Below are positions 51,945-63,284 of a stretch of DNA of 64,000 bases, one piece after another. Made by a program: the position numbers and the translations under genes. Position 1 is the first letter of the stretch. Every line of letters begins with the position of its first letter. The notes below the pieces were generated by a model. That model was not told the DNA's origin. It saw only the letters and a list, made by a program, of their open reading frames with translations, and did not search any database. This DNA comes from Antedon mediterranea (Eukaryota > Echinodermata > Crinoidea > Comatulida > Antedonidae). Location: the NCBI RefSeq assembly GCF_964355755.1, contig NC_092670.1, positions 15,747,201 to 15,811,200 on the forward strand, written 5' to 3'.

Positions 51945-52792
51945 GCTCAAGTGGACCCAATTTAGCACCAGGGTAGCACAGTGATATAAAATTGAAATTA
52001 AAGTCACTACTTTTAATATAGTTTCGTATATACCCATATCACAAACTGACAAACAGAAACATCTTGGCATTCACATTGATTCAAATTTATCTTTTTCTTT
52101 TCATGTAAATAAACTCCGTTCCAAACTGGGCTTGTCCATCTCCATCTTATCGCGTGCTCGGTCATTTCATTAATAAACACACATCCATACTCCTCTATAA
52201 ACTATAATCCTCCCACACATTGACTATTGATGTATAGTGTTTGGGGAATCAGATCGAATATTGACCGAATACAGACCATTCAAAATAGAGCACTTCGCAT
52301 TATCCTTAAAGCTCATCCTCTCACACCACGAACTAACATTTATAACACCGTAAAGCTTCATAGTCCAAGATCGGCTATATATTTGTATTTAAGTACATAT
52401 ATATTATATATTTTTAAGTTTTTTTAACATAGTTCATCCGTTTGTTCATATATGTTTTTAACTGTCTGCATATGCTGTTTAGGGTCACCCTCACAAAATA
52501 AGGTTTAATAAAAAAATAAAATAGAAATAAAGTAACTAAATTTTAATATCTTTTCGTATGTTAATACAATGTGTTCAAGTGGACCCAATTTGGCCCCAGT
52601 GGAGCACAGTGATGTAAAATAGAAATAAAGTCACTAAATTTTAATATCTTTTCGTATAAAACACTGTGCTCAAGTGGACACAATTTGGTACCAGGGAAGC
52701 AGTGATATAAAATAGAAATAAAGTCACTCAAGTTTCAATCTTTTCGTATGTTAATACACTGTGCTCAAGTGGACCCAATTTGGCGCCAGTGG
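51945..52792 (+). repeat. satellite C, ~97-bp units, with LINE insertion
   Basis: Units read CACTGTGCTCAAGTGGACCC, CAATTTGGCGCCAGTGGAGC and ACAGTGATATAAAATAG. The array is split by a LINE fragment (52032-52525). The inverted counterpart is at 63285-64000. Confidence 0.8.
52032..52525 (+). pseudogene. LINE reverse-transcriptase fragment
   Basis: Frames broken by stops read QKHLGIHIDSNLSFSFHVNK, SKLGLSISILSRARSF and SVWGIRSNIDRIQTIQNRAL followed by RIILKAHPL, matching the region after the catalytic core in CR1/Jockey-type LINE proteins. Stops at about 52170 and 52215 and missing sequence between blocks show decay. Confidence 0.75.
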
Positions 52793-54315
52793 ATTTTTTT
52801 AATGGAAAATAATAAATATTGTTTTTCTTTTATTTTGAAAGAGAGATATTTTGAGGATTATAAATGTCAAGTGGAACTTTTTTTAAATCAGAAACAAAGT
52901 AGTTGCATGGCATTATATGTTCCATTAATAGACTGCCATAAAACTTCGAAAAGAAGCCCATGTGCTCCTTCATATTTAGTACTCTTGTGTGGGCTTCTTT
53001 TCCACATAGAGTTCTTTTCGAAATTACTTTTGCAAACTAAACGAGAGGAACTGCTAACTTCCCGCCCGGAAAATATTTTATTTACATGATTTGAAAAATC
53101 TTCTAATATGTAAATAATTAAAAGCATCAAAATTTAACAGTGTGGCGTGTTGACCGCGAATGACTAACATACCATCTTTACCATAATACACTTTCACAGA
53201 CTCATTTGCATAACAACGCACGCACATACCAAACTGTTTAAAATAGAGCTACAAGGTACCCGAAAATGACATCTATTATGTTTTCAATCAAAATGCATAA
53301 GAATCGTCAGTACCCCGTGACCATGCTTGGGGCTGAGCAAAGACAATTTTGAAAAAAGAGCTGTATACAGCAGGTCCCCCCCCCCCCCCGAAAAAATAAC
53401 GTTACATTATTTGAATGAAACAAATTATATAAGACTCACCAGGACAATATATGAGCTTGTCCCCGGAAAGTGCACATATTCATTGAAATATAAAATTAAA
53501 TATTAAGTCTCCAGTACTAGCCCATCCATGGTTGAGGCAGAGCAATGAAAATAGAGCCCAGAAATGCACTTACTTATACTTACCTATGATAATTATGATA
53601 ATGTTAAAATTTCAACTATCCAGATGCGACTTTAACATTTTAGGTTGGGTTTCCTACTTTAAAAACTCGACTTCGTATATGCCTATGGCCTAGCCCGGCG
53701 GCGGAATTAGTCTAAGCTTCGGAGTTGGTCTGGAAATCGGCATCTTTGCAAATGTTCTATAGGCCTATTTGATCTTAATTCACTCCATTAACCCGATACA
53801 AAAACCATCGGAGACTATCTGTTTAAAACATGTTTATTCTGGGACGGTGCGGCCATACACACCAACTACTATGAAGAATCGGACATTTCGCTACCAATGT
53901 TGCAACATTGATTAACAAAATCAAAATTTAACCGCGAATAACTAATAATACCATCTTTCTCACTACATCTGCACAAACTCATTTGTATAACAACGAACGG
54001 CATACCAAACTATGATGAGAGATACATTCTCTTCTCAACACGTAACGAAGATAATTAATTCCTTTTTTACATTAAATTGAGGCCGCTAAACATAAAATTT
54101 ACGAGATCAAATACATGTAGCGAAAGCCAAAAAAAAAAGAGTAAAAATTGTGCTCTCCTTGCCTCAGCACTAAGGCCCTGCAGCAGCCTTGGGTTCGTAT
54201 CTATCACATCATTACCAGATGCATTGCTAGTGCCTTCGCAAGATGTGTGGTGGAAAGGGGGATGTACAATTCTATGAACCCCAAACACAGTGGTCGCATA
54301 CCTTTAACTCTATTC

Positions 54316-54398
54316 CATCGACCAGCGTGGGAATCGAACCCACGACATACGTGTTGTCAACACGACGCTCAGGCGACTGAGCTAATTGATCATTTTGG
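54316..54398 (-). mobile_element. tRNA-derived sequence (SINE head), minus
   Basis: On the minus strand, TAGCTCAGTCGCCTGAGC is an A-box-bearing D arm and GTGGGTTCGATTCCCAC a perfect 5-bp T stem with B box. An anticodon-like loop TTGACAA sits between. The acceptor stem does not pair, so it is not a working tRNA. Confidence 0.65.
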
Positions 54399-54438
54399 TT
54401 TTATCAAGGTTAATATAATAATATAATAGTATATTTAT

Positions 54439-54600
54439 GATGTAATGATGAATTACGTAATACAATTATCAGCTGTTCAGTCATGTTTCAGTTTGTGGTG
54501 CAACGGGTAATGCTCAGTTTTAAGTGGTATCAGCTGGGGTTCGAACATCTACGGGTATTTATTTTTATGAATATTGGTTTTTTTTTTAAAGAGAGATATT
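54439..54600 (+). mobile_element. SINE-like copy with second tRNA-like head, plus
   Basis: GTGGTGCAACGGGTAATGCT resembles an A box and GGGGTTCGAACATC a B box, followed by a T-rich end and GAGAGATATTT. The same arrangement is at 63030-63240. Confidence 0.6.
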
Positions 54601-55351
54601 TGGATGGTTGAAAATGTCAGGCCTAGGCAAGTGGACCTTAAATCATAAACAAGAGTGTATGGCATTCATTTTTCCATTAAATAGGCACCCCGAATGTTCC
54701 TCATTTTTAGTACTCTTGGGTACGGTGGTTTCTTTTCAACGGATAAGCTTTTTTTCCATATGGGGTTCTTTTCAAGATTACTTTTGTAAACTAAAGGAGG
54801 GGAGTTTCTAGATTCCCGCCCGGAAAATTGTATCTTTACTTTGAATTTCTAATAAAGATTAACGAAATCAAAATTTAACTTTTAAATTTAATTTTGTGGC
54901 GTGTTCACCGCGTAGGACTAACAATACCATCTTCCCCATTACACCTGCACTCATTTGCATAACTACGCAGGGCTTACCAAACTGTTTAAAATAGCTACAA
55001 GGTCCCCAGAAATGACACCTGTAGTATTTTGAAACATGATATATAAGAGTCTTTACTACACCACCATAATTTGGGCTGAGCAAAGACAATTTTGAAAAAA
55101 AAATATTTATTGAAATATGAAATTAAATATTAAGTCTCCAGTTAAGCTCACCATGGTTGGGGCAGAGCTAAGAATGAAAGCTTAGTCATAAAACGAAATA
55201 TAAATGTCTTCAGGACCCGCTTCAGGAACAGTCATACAATGGTGATGGTTTCCCAAGTGTGAGACATGCAATGCACGCGGCCGTGACGGTAATTCAACAG
55301 CTAGCACACAAAAGCCTACTTAATATTAATATTAATATTTCTATAATTTAG

Positions 55352-55433
55352 AAAACTGTCTGTCTAGACTGTCTGTCTGTCTAGACTGTCTGTCTGTCTA
55401 GACTGTCTGTCTGTCTAGACTGTCTGTCTGTCT

Positions 55434-55486
<53 letters not shown>

Positions 55487-55507
55487 GAACTGTCTAGACT
55501 GTCTGTC
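55352..55507 (+). repeat. CTGT/TCTAGA satellite, left part
   Basis: Tandem CTGTCTGTCTAGA units, then a pure (CTGT)n run to 55487. Confidence 0.9.
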
Positions 55508-56884
55508 TCATTAGGAAAACGAGCCCTATTTAACGTGAGCTTTTAGTACCCCGGCTAACCCGGGGTACTATAATTGCCTGTAATTGTTTTGACCCTGATC
55601 AGTCTTGTTGATGGGTAATTAACAGAACAGTGTCCATCAATCATGCAGGAAAGTATCAGGGTACTAAAAGAGGCCAAGCCCACTTTGTTTGCCAACAGCC
55701 AATCACCGACAGCATCAGGTTTCAGTTACAGCATGTTTTAATGATTAGGTAATAGTTTGATTTCATGAAATAAATGAATATTTAATAGCCTTTTCACGCC
55801 TTATAATTATTTAAGTAAGCCTATATTTCCATGTTTCCTTTTCGATTTTGTACATTTTAACAACATTGTATGGGGAGCTACAAAGTTCAACCTTAGATTG
55901 AGTAGTCAAGCGATCAACCAATTACAATTGAATAATTTTAATTTTATTAATTTACCAATGAAATACATAGCCTACTACAAATTGATTCTGAAATAAACTG
56001 GGATGGTGCGATGGGATTTGGTAGGGATGTCAAGAGGTACACCATCACATCAGACTCGGGCTGAGGTATAGGCAGGGAGTTGTTATTAAAACAACTCCCT
56101 AGTATAAGTAGGCCTACAATTTTTGAGAATATGAGCGGGAAATTCAAATGAAATAATGTAGCCGTAGGGGGTGGTACCCATACGCTTCCCAAAAAGTTTT
56201 TGCGCTATATTAGTATATAGGACCAGATATATGAATTAATTAATAATACTAAACAATCTAAAAAATAAATCTTTTTATTAAAAAAAATGTAATTGAATGT
56301 TAATAAACATAAACGAAACCCATCATAAATAACAATCTTTTTAATTGTGTAATAACAAGTTGATGTTATACGATATTATAATAGAGGGATTATGCCTCAT
56401 TTTAGTTGTTTATGTTATTCTAAGAAAACTGCACATAGGCCTACATACATTATGTTCACTTTAGCACTCTAGTATTTTAAAACATTGATGACTAGCAATT
56501 ATACACGCCCGGGCAGGTTTCCTATGTAGTTTTAAAACTTCACAGTACATTCCCGATCATTTGATAACTCATTATCCAGATGCCCTAAAATGCACCCACC
56601 TCCCCAACACACACCCGCACTCGGGGATTTTCTAACTTATAATGTTAAACTTCCTGGTACAAATTCTATTGCAAACCCCGGCTCCATGACGGTTTTCAAA
56701 TGCAGTTAAAACATACCCCCAGTTCACATTACTCATGTGGTCATTGATACTAACCCCAGCAAATCACTAAGCCTCCAACCCCTCTAACCTCTGCACACTG
56801 TGATTTTTTAAAATATAGTTTAAAACCTTCCCAGTACAATTGTGGTCATACAATCACGAAATATTGTGCTACCTACATTTGAGA

Positions 56885-57810
56885 AAGTGTGCAATCCATT
56901 AAAAAAATTGTGCTCCTCTTTGAGAAATTGTGCAATATGCAACATTCAGAAAATTGTGCTACCTTTTTGAGAAATAATTGTGCTAACCATTCGGGAAATT
57001 GTGCTACCTCTTTGAGAAATTGTGCTACCCATTCGGGAAATTGTGCAACCTCTTTGATAAATTGTGCTAACCATTCGGGAAATTGTGCTACCTCTTTGAG
57101 AAATTGTGCTAACCATTCGGGAAATTGTGCTACCTCTTTGAGAAATTGTGCTAACCATTCGGGAAATTGTGCTACCTCTTTGAGAAATTGTGCTAACCAT
57201 TCGGGAAATTGTCACACTACCTCTTTGTGAAATTGTGCAATCCATTCCGAAAATTGTGCTACCTCTTTGAGAAATTATGCAATCCATTCGGGAGATTTTG
57301 TGCTACCTCTTTGAGAAATTGTGCTAACCATTCGGGAAATTGTGCTACCTCTTTAAGAAATTGTGCTAACCATTTGGGAAATTGTGCTACCTCTTTGAGA
57401 AATTGTGCTAACCATTTGGGAAATTGTGCTACCTCTTTGAGAAATTGTGCTAACCATTAGGAAAATTGTGCTAACCATTAGGGAAATTGTGCTACCTCTT
57501 TGAGACATTGTGCTAACCATTCGGGAAATTGTGCTACCTCTTTGAGAAATTGTGCTAACCATTCGGGAAATTGTGCTACCTCTTTGAGAAATTGTGCTAA
57601 CCATTCGGGAAATTGTGCTACCTCTTTGAGAAATTGTGCTAACCATTTGGGAAATTGTGCTACCTCTTTGAGAAATTGTGCTAACCATTCGGGAAATTGT
57701 GCTACCTCTTTGAGAAATTGTGCTAACCATTTGGAAAATTGTGCTACCTCTTTGAGACATTGTGCTAACCATTCGGGAAATTGTGCTACCTCTTTGAGAA
57801 ATTGTGCTAT
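56885..57810 (+). repeat. 42-bp minisatellite of two 21-bp half-units
   Basis: GAAATTGTGCTAACCATTCGG alternates with GAAATTGTGCTACCTCTTTGA about twenty times. Because 42 is a multiple of three, long frames stay open on both strands (plus NCANHSGNCATSLR repeats; minus ISQRGSTISRMVST repeats). I judge it non-coding. Confidence 0.9.
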
Positions 57811-57879
57811 CTTTTTCACATTTTTTCATCCCCTTCATAATCCATATTCCATATCTTACCATGCACCAACTCATTCCAA

Positions 57880-58613
57880 ATGTTAAAGGATACAAGATAT
57901 ACTGTGACGGGATTTAATATATGTGCCAACAATACTTTATCGCATTGCAGGTTCACATTTTTTTTTAACGGACAGGAATTTTTTAAGAATATATACTATA
58001 TAGACATCCATCATTTCATCCTTAATTGTCCAGCTTTAAATAATATACGTAATCAGGAATTATTTAATTTATATGTGGATATGTATAGAAATGGCAGCAA
58101 AGATATGTTTGATACTTTTTATACTTCTCATGAAAATGACAAACTTAAATATATTTTGGGATACTCAGATAATTTAATTGATGAAGAGTGTGAAAATATT
58201 TTGGATAGTTTTTGTAAAAGATACCTAAAACAAGCATGGAAATTTCGAAATGATTCACTGAATTCCATGACTCAATAACTATGTTATCTACATTGCTACA
58301 AAAAAAAAAGGGGGGGGGGAGAAGGGGTTGGGGGTTTTTCGTAATAAGCTGTGTTTATCAGTTGATTTTATTTTATTTTATACACTTTTATTATATCTTG
58401 TTTTGTATTCATTGTGTAAAGTAATGATCTACTGTATGTATCGATGTAAATTGGGGGGGGGGGGAGTAGGATAGGTGTTGATAGTTGCTTTTGCCTTTTT
58501 TACTTTTCTGTTAATTGTTATATTTTATATTGTGAAGGATGCACCTTTGTGCTAAGTGTGCCATCGATCTAAAGGTGTAATTCCAAATAAATAAATAAAT
58601 AAATAAATAAATA
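57880..58613 (+). pseudogene. LINE 3' end with C-terminal ORF2 fragment
   Basis: An open frame (57880-58278, 132 codons) contains YYIDIHHFILNCPALNNIR, resembling the HFLLNCP motif near the C terminus of LINE ORF2 proteins, and ends normally. A 3' UTR with G-runs follows and closes in (AAAT)n at 58587-58613, a typical LINE tail. The 5' part is missing or replaced by the minisatellite. Confidence 0.65.
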
Positions 58614-58619
58614 TACTCT

Positions 58620-59610
58620 ATAAAATTTAATTCAAATTAGGCCCATAATATTATGTTTACATGGCAATTGTTAATTTTAAAATTAAAATAAATGTATAAC
58701 ATGCACATACAGATTTTATTCAGTGTATTAATTACAGTATCTGATTTTGTAGTTAATCGTTAAAATAATGATATCCTGGCCTATAACAAAAATGTTCCAT
58801 CTGTAAGGTAACATTTAACAACCATTTTTTAATATTTACTTAGACCTAATCTGTTGATTACAATTCAGGAGTTACAAATTAAGAGTTAACATTGTTGGTA
58901 TCATTACCTCACACAACTTAGACAAACAAATGTCACATTAATGTGTAATAAAAACTGAACTATTATGTATTTGAGGAAAACATAAATATATATTTCCTCC
59001 ATAAATGTGCATACAATTGAGGTATACTCAAGAAAAGGGGTTTATAATTGAGACATAAAGTAACTATAATTATATAAAATATGATTATAAAATACAGTAT
59101 TTAATTGTTTGCTTATAATTTGAAATAGTATTACTGTACTATTTATTATAGCTGGCCTATATATTTAACATTAGAGGGGTGGCAAATCCATAGAGATCAT
59201 TTTAAGATCTCAGCTGAAGAACATGAAATAGTTTATAAATATAGTTTTAATTTCAAAACAAAAGTTTTTGCTTTTCCAGCGATTTTAGTCTGGGTGCACA
59301 AAACACAAATTTTTAATTTAAACTCATCTCTACAGTTCATTCTTTGGCTCTCTGCTGTTAGATTAGAACTGACCTTGCTAACCACAAGGCCACTTGCATT
59401 CTTTAATTTTGTGTGCAAAAAATGTACCCATGGTATAATGGTGGTTTCTAAATACAATGAGTGACCAATTCCAAATAGGCTGTGCATTGCAGCCAATCAG
59501 AAGCAAGGAAGGCTGAGCCTGGAAGATGAACAAGGTGTTACGTGATTTATTAATTGACTAAGACATTAATGACTGGCTTTAGGCAAAATTAAACAAGTAA
59601 GATGCCAGAG
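58620..59610. other. unassigned interior of E3
   Basis: AT-rich, no coding frame or clear repeat seen. Confidence 0.4.
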
Positions 59611-59652
59611 GCAAAAGCTCACGCTAAATAGGGCTCGTTCTCCTAATAGTCT

Positions 59653-62372
59653 AGACTGACTGTCTGTCTGTCTGAACTGTCTAGACTGTCTGTCTGTCTA
59701 GACTGTCTGTCTGTCTAAACTGTCTGTCTGGACTGTCTAGACTGTCTGTCTGTCTGAACTGTCTAGGCTGTCTGTCTGTCTAGACTGTCTGTCTGAACTG
59801 TCTCGACTGTCTGTCTGTCCAGACTGTCTGTCTGTCCAGACTGTCTGTCTGTCTAAACTGTCTAAACTGTCTGTCTGTCTAGACTGTCTGTCTGTCTAAA
59901 CTGTCTGTCTGTCTGAACTGTCTGTCTGTCTAGACTCTCTGTCTGTCTGAAATGTCTAGACTGTCTGTCTGAACTGTCTAGACTGTCTGTCTGAACTGTC
60001 TAGACTGTCTGTCTGTCTGAAATGTCTAGACTGTCTGTCTGAACTGTCTAGACTGTCTGTCTAAACTGTCTAGACTGTCTGTCTGTCTGAACTGTCTAGG
60101 CTGTCTGTCTGTCTGAACTGTCTAGACTGTCTGTCTGTCTGTCTATACTGTCTGTCTGTCTGCCTGAACTGTCTAGACTGTCTGTCTGTCTAGACTGTCT
60201 GTCTGTCTAGACTGTCTGTCTGTCTAAACTGTCTGTCTGAACTGTCTAGACTGTCTGTCTGTCTAGACTCTCTGTCTGTCTGAACTGTCTAGACTGTCTG
60301 TCTATACTGTCTGTCTGTCTGTCTGAACTGTCTAGACTGTCTGTCTGTCTAGACTGTCGGTCTGTCTGAACTGTCTAGATTGTCTGTCTGTCTAGACTGT
60401 CTGTCTGTCTGAACTGTCTAGGCTGTCTGTCTGTCTAGACTGTCTGTCTGTCTGAAATGTCTAGACTGTCTGTCTGTCCAGACTGTCTGTCTGTCTAAAC
60501 TGTCTAGACTGTCTGTCTATACTGTCTGTCTGTCTGTCTGAACTGTCTAGACTGTCTGTCTGTCTAGACTGTCTGTCTATCTAGACTGTCTGTCTGTCTG
60601 AACTGTCAAGACTGTCTGTCTGTCTGAACTGTCTAGGCTGTCTGTCTGTCTAGACTGTCTGTCTGAACTGTCTCGACTGTCTGTCTGTCCAGACTGTCTG
60701 TCTGTCTAAACTGTCTAAACTGTCTGTCTGTCTAGACTGTCTGTCTGTCTAAACTGTCTGTCTGTCTGAACTGTCTGTCTGTCTAGACTCTCTGTCTGTC
60801 TGAAATGTCTAGACTGTCTGTCTGAACTGTCTAGACTGTCTGTCTGAACTGTCTAGACTGTCTGTCTGTCTGAAATGTCTAGACTGTCTGTCTGAACTGT
60901 CTAGACTGTCTGTCTAAACTGTCTAGACTGTCTGTCTAAACTGTCTAGACTGTCTGTCTGTCTAGACTGTCTGTCTGTCTGAACTGTCTAGACTGTCTGT
61001 CTGTCTGAACTGTCTAGACTGTCTGTCTGTCTAGACTGTCTGTCTGTCTGAACTGTCTAGACTGTCTGAACTGGCTAGACTTTCTGTCTGTCTAGACTGT
61101 CTGTCTGTCTGAACTGTCTAGACTGTCTGTCTGAACTGTCTAGACTGTCTGTCTGAACTGTCTAGACTGTATGTCTGTCTAGACTGTCTGTCTGTCTGAA
61201 CTGTCTAGACTGTCTGTCTGTCTGAACTGTCTAGACTGTCTGTCTGTCTGCCTGAACTGTCTAGACTGTCTGTCTGTCTAAACTGTCTGTCTGAACTGTC
61301 TAGACTGTCTGTCTATCTAGACTCTCTGTCTGTCTGAACTGTCTAGACTGTCTGTCTAGACTGTCTGTCTGTCTATACTGTCTGTCTGTCTAGACTGTCG
61401 GTCTGTCTGAACTGTCTAGACAGTCTGTCTGTCTAGACTCTCTGTCTGTCTGAACTGTCTAGACTGTCTGTCTGTCTAGACTCTCTGTCTGTCTGAACTG
61501 TCTAGACTGTCTGTCTGTCTATACTGTCTGTCTGTCTAGACTGTCTGTCGGTCTGTCTGAACTGTCTAGACAGTCTGTCTGTCTAGACTCTCTGTCTGTC
61601 TGAACTGTCTAGACTGTCTGTCTGTCTAGACTCTCTGTCTGAACTGTCTAGACTGTGTGTCTGTCTGAACTGTCTAGGCTGTCTGTCTGTCCAGACTGTC
61701 TGTCTGTCTAAACTGTCTAGACTGTCTGTCTGTCGAGACTGTCTGTCTGAACTGTCTCGACTGTCTGTCTGTCTAGACTCTCTGTCTGTCTGAAATGTCT
61801 AGACTGTCTGTCTGAACTGTCTAGACTGTCTTTCTGTCTAGACTGTCTGTCTGTCTGAACTGTCTAGACTGTCTGTCTGTCTAGACTGTCTGTCTGTCTG
61901 TCTGAACTGTCTAGACTGTCTGTCTGTCTTAACTGTCTAGGTTGTCTGTCTGTCTAGACTGTCTGTCTGAACTGTCTAGACTGTATGTCTGTCCAGACTG
62001 TCTGTCTGTCCAGACGGTCTGTCTGTCTAAACTGTCTAGACTGTCTGCCTGAACTGTCTAGACTGCCTGTCTAGACTGACTGTCTGTCTGTCTGTCTGAA
62101 CTGTCTCGACTGTTTGTCTGTCTAGACTGTCTGTCTGTCTGTCTAGACTGTCTGTCTGTCTGAAATGTCTAGACTGTCTGTCTAGACTGTCTGTCTGAAC
62201 TGTCTAGGCTGTCTGTCTGTTTAGACTGTCTGTCTGAACTGTCTAGACTGTCTGTCTGTCCAGGCTGTCTGTCTAAACTGCCTAGACTGTCTGTCTGTCT
62301 AGACTGACTGTCTGTCTGAAATGTCTAGACTGTCTGTCTGTCTAGACTGTCTGTATATCTTAACTGTCTAGA
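59653..62372 (+). repeat. CTGT/TCTAGA satellite, 2.7 kb
   Basis: CTGTCTAGACTGTCTGTCTG in irregular tandem with variants TCTGAACTGTC, TCTAAACTGTC and TCCAGACTGTC. Blocks of several hundred bp recur (for example 59760-60060 resembles 60630-60920), so there is higher-order duplication. Confidence 0.92.
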
Positions 62373-62374
62373 CT

Positions 62375-63029
62375 GTTGAGGAAATTAAATATGCCAATGT
62401 AAATAGGTGATATTGATACATTTGAGTACGTATCGGCTGGTGGTCTAGAAAAAAATAATCGGATGCCATAATGTGAACTACAGTACATGATACCATAGAT
62501 ATTATAGTGTAAAATATTAATATTCACTATAATCCTCTATGATACATTATACTTCATAGCCACACATAAATACTGATGTATGTCGGAAGGCTATATACTT
62601 TATGCATGCTGCCTGACTGCCAGTGATCTAAACAATTGGTACGCAGTTGTCTGGCGGTGTCCTTTGTACGAATCGTTCGTCCCCCAGCTCGCTGTGAGAC
62701 GCGTCAATATCATGTTACATGCAGGGACCAAACATTTATTTTTCAGGTTAAAATCCGCAATTCATTTGCAACTCTTTACAGACTATATCGCTCGAAGTAC
62801 GCTCATACAGGGAAAAAGGTACTGTATGAGTTATAGTTATTCCGAACGAGTTTACGAATTTTTTAATTTACGAACAACTTTTTGTACTGTGGGGCACGTA
62901 TTTGGACGATTTTCGGAGATGAGGGTGAGGTATTGGGCATGTCGGGGATGGGGGTTCGCAGTCGGTTAAGGGGGGTTCGCTGTAAAGGGGGGGGGGGGGG
63001 GGGGTTCGCCCGAACCATAAAAACCCCCC
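62375..63029. other. non-satellite spacer with dispersed repeat
   Basis: 62700-62822 matches, inverted, the first ~110 bases of the window. A G-run of about 20 lies at 62985-63004. The 129-codon frame at 62580-62969 overlaps the repeat and has no family motif. Confidence 0.5.
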
Positions 63030-63240
63030 CTCAGACGACTGAGCTAATTGATATTTATGACGTAATGATCAATTACGTAATACACGTATAAATAGATTAT
63101 TATCAGCTTTTCAGTCATGTAATTGGTGGCGTAACGGGTAATGCTCAGTTTTGAGTGCTATCGGCCGGGGTTCGAACCTCGACGGTAATTTTTATTTTTT
63201 GTAAATATTGTTTTTTTTTAAATAGAGATATGTCACACTG
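63030..63240 (+). mobile_element. SINE-like copy, second locus
   Basis: GACTGAGCTAATTGAT (remnant of the minus tRNA-like head), then GTAATGATCAATTACGTAATA, then GGCGTAACGGGTAATGCTCA and CGGGGTTCGAACCTCG (A and B boxes on the plus strand), then a T-rich end, in the same order as at 54316-54600. Confidence 0.6.
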
Positions 63241-63284
63241 TATTGTCGAACATGTATGGTACCATACCGGTAGGTATTCAAATA

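Larger units (their letters stand above)
52793..55190 (+). repeat. direct repeat module R (about 1.75 kb apart)
   Basis: The segment from GAGAGATATTTT near 52842 through TCCCGCCCGGAAAAT (53060), TGTGGCGTGTTGACCGCG (53140) and ATTAAGTCTCCAGT (53503) recurs diverged from 54591 to about 55180. A partial third copy with ACCGCGAATAACTAATA is at about 53930-54010. No coding frame seen. Confidence 0.65.
55510..59647. mobile_element. 4.1-kb terminal-inverted-repeat element E3
   Basis: The left end, ATTAGGAAAACGAGCCCTAT then TTAACGTGAGCTTTT, is the near-exact inverse of the right end at 59611-59647. On both sides the neighbouring DNA is the same CTGT satellite in the same orientation, so E3 looks like an insertion into it. 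Inside are a perfect hairpin (TAGTACCCCGG/CCGGGGTACTA, 55546-55572), a 42-bp minisatellite and a LINE 3' end. No transposase is recognisable. Confidence 0.6.

Noticed and set aside
54316-54398. Functional tRNA gene on the minus strand
   Set aside because: The D and T arms look right, but the acceptor stem does not pair, the anticodon stem has a mismatch, and related sequence recurs at 63 kb, so it is a SINE-type relic.
57353-57895. 180-codon minus-strand protein of ISQRGST/ISRMVST repeats
   Set aside because: Produced by a 42-bp minisatellite whose period is a multiple of three; the plus strand is equally open.
62580-62969. 129-codon plus-strand frame
   Set aside because: Overlaps a dispersed repeat also present at the window start and shows no family motif.
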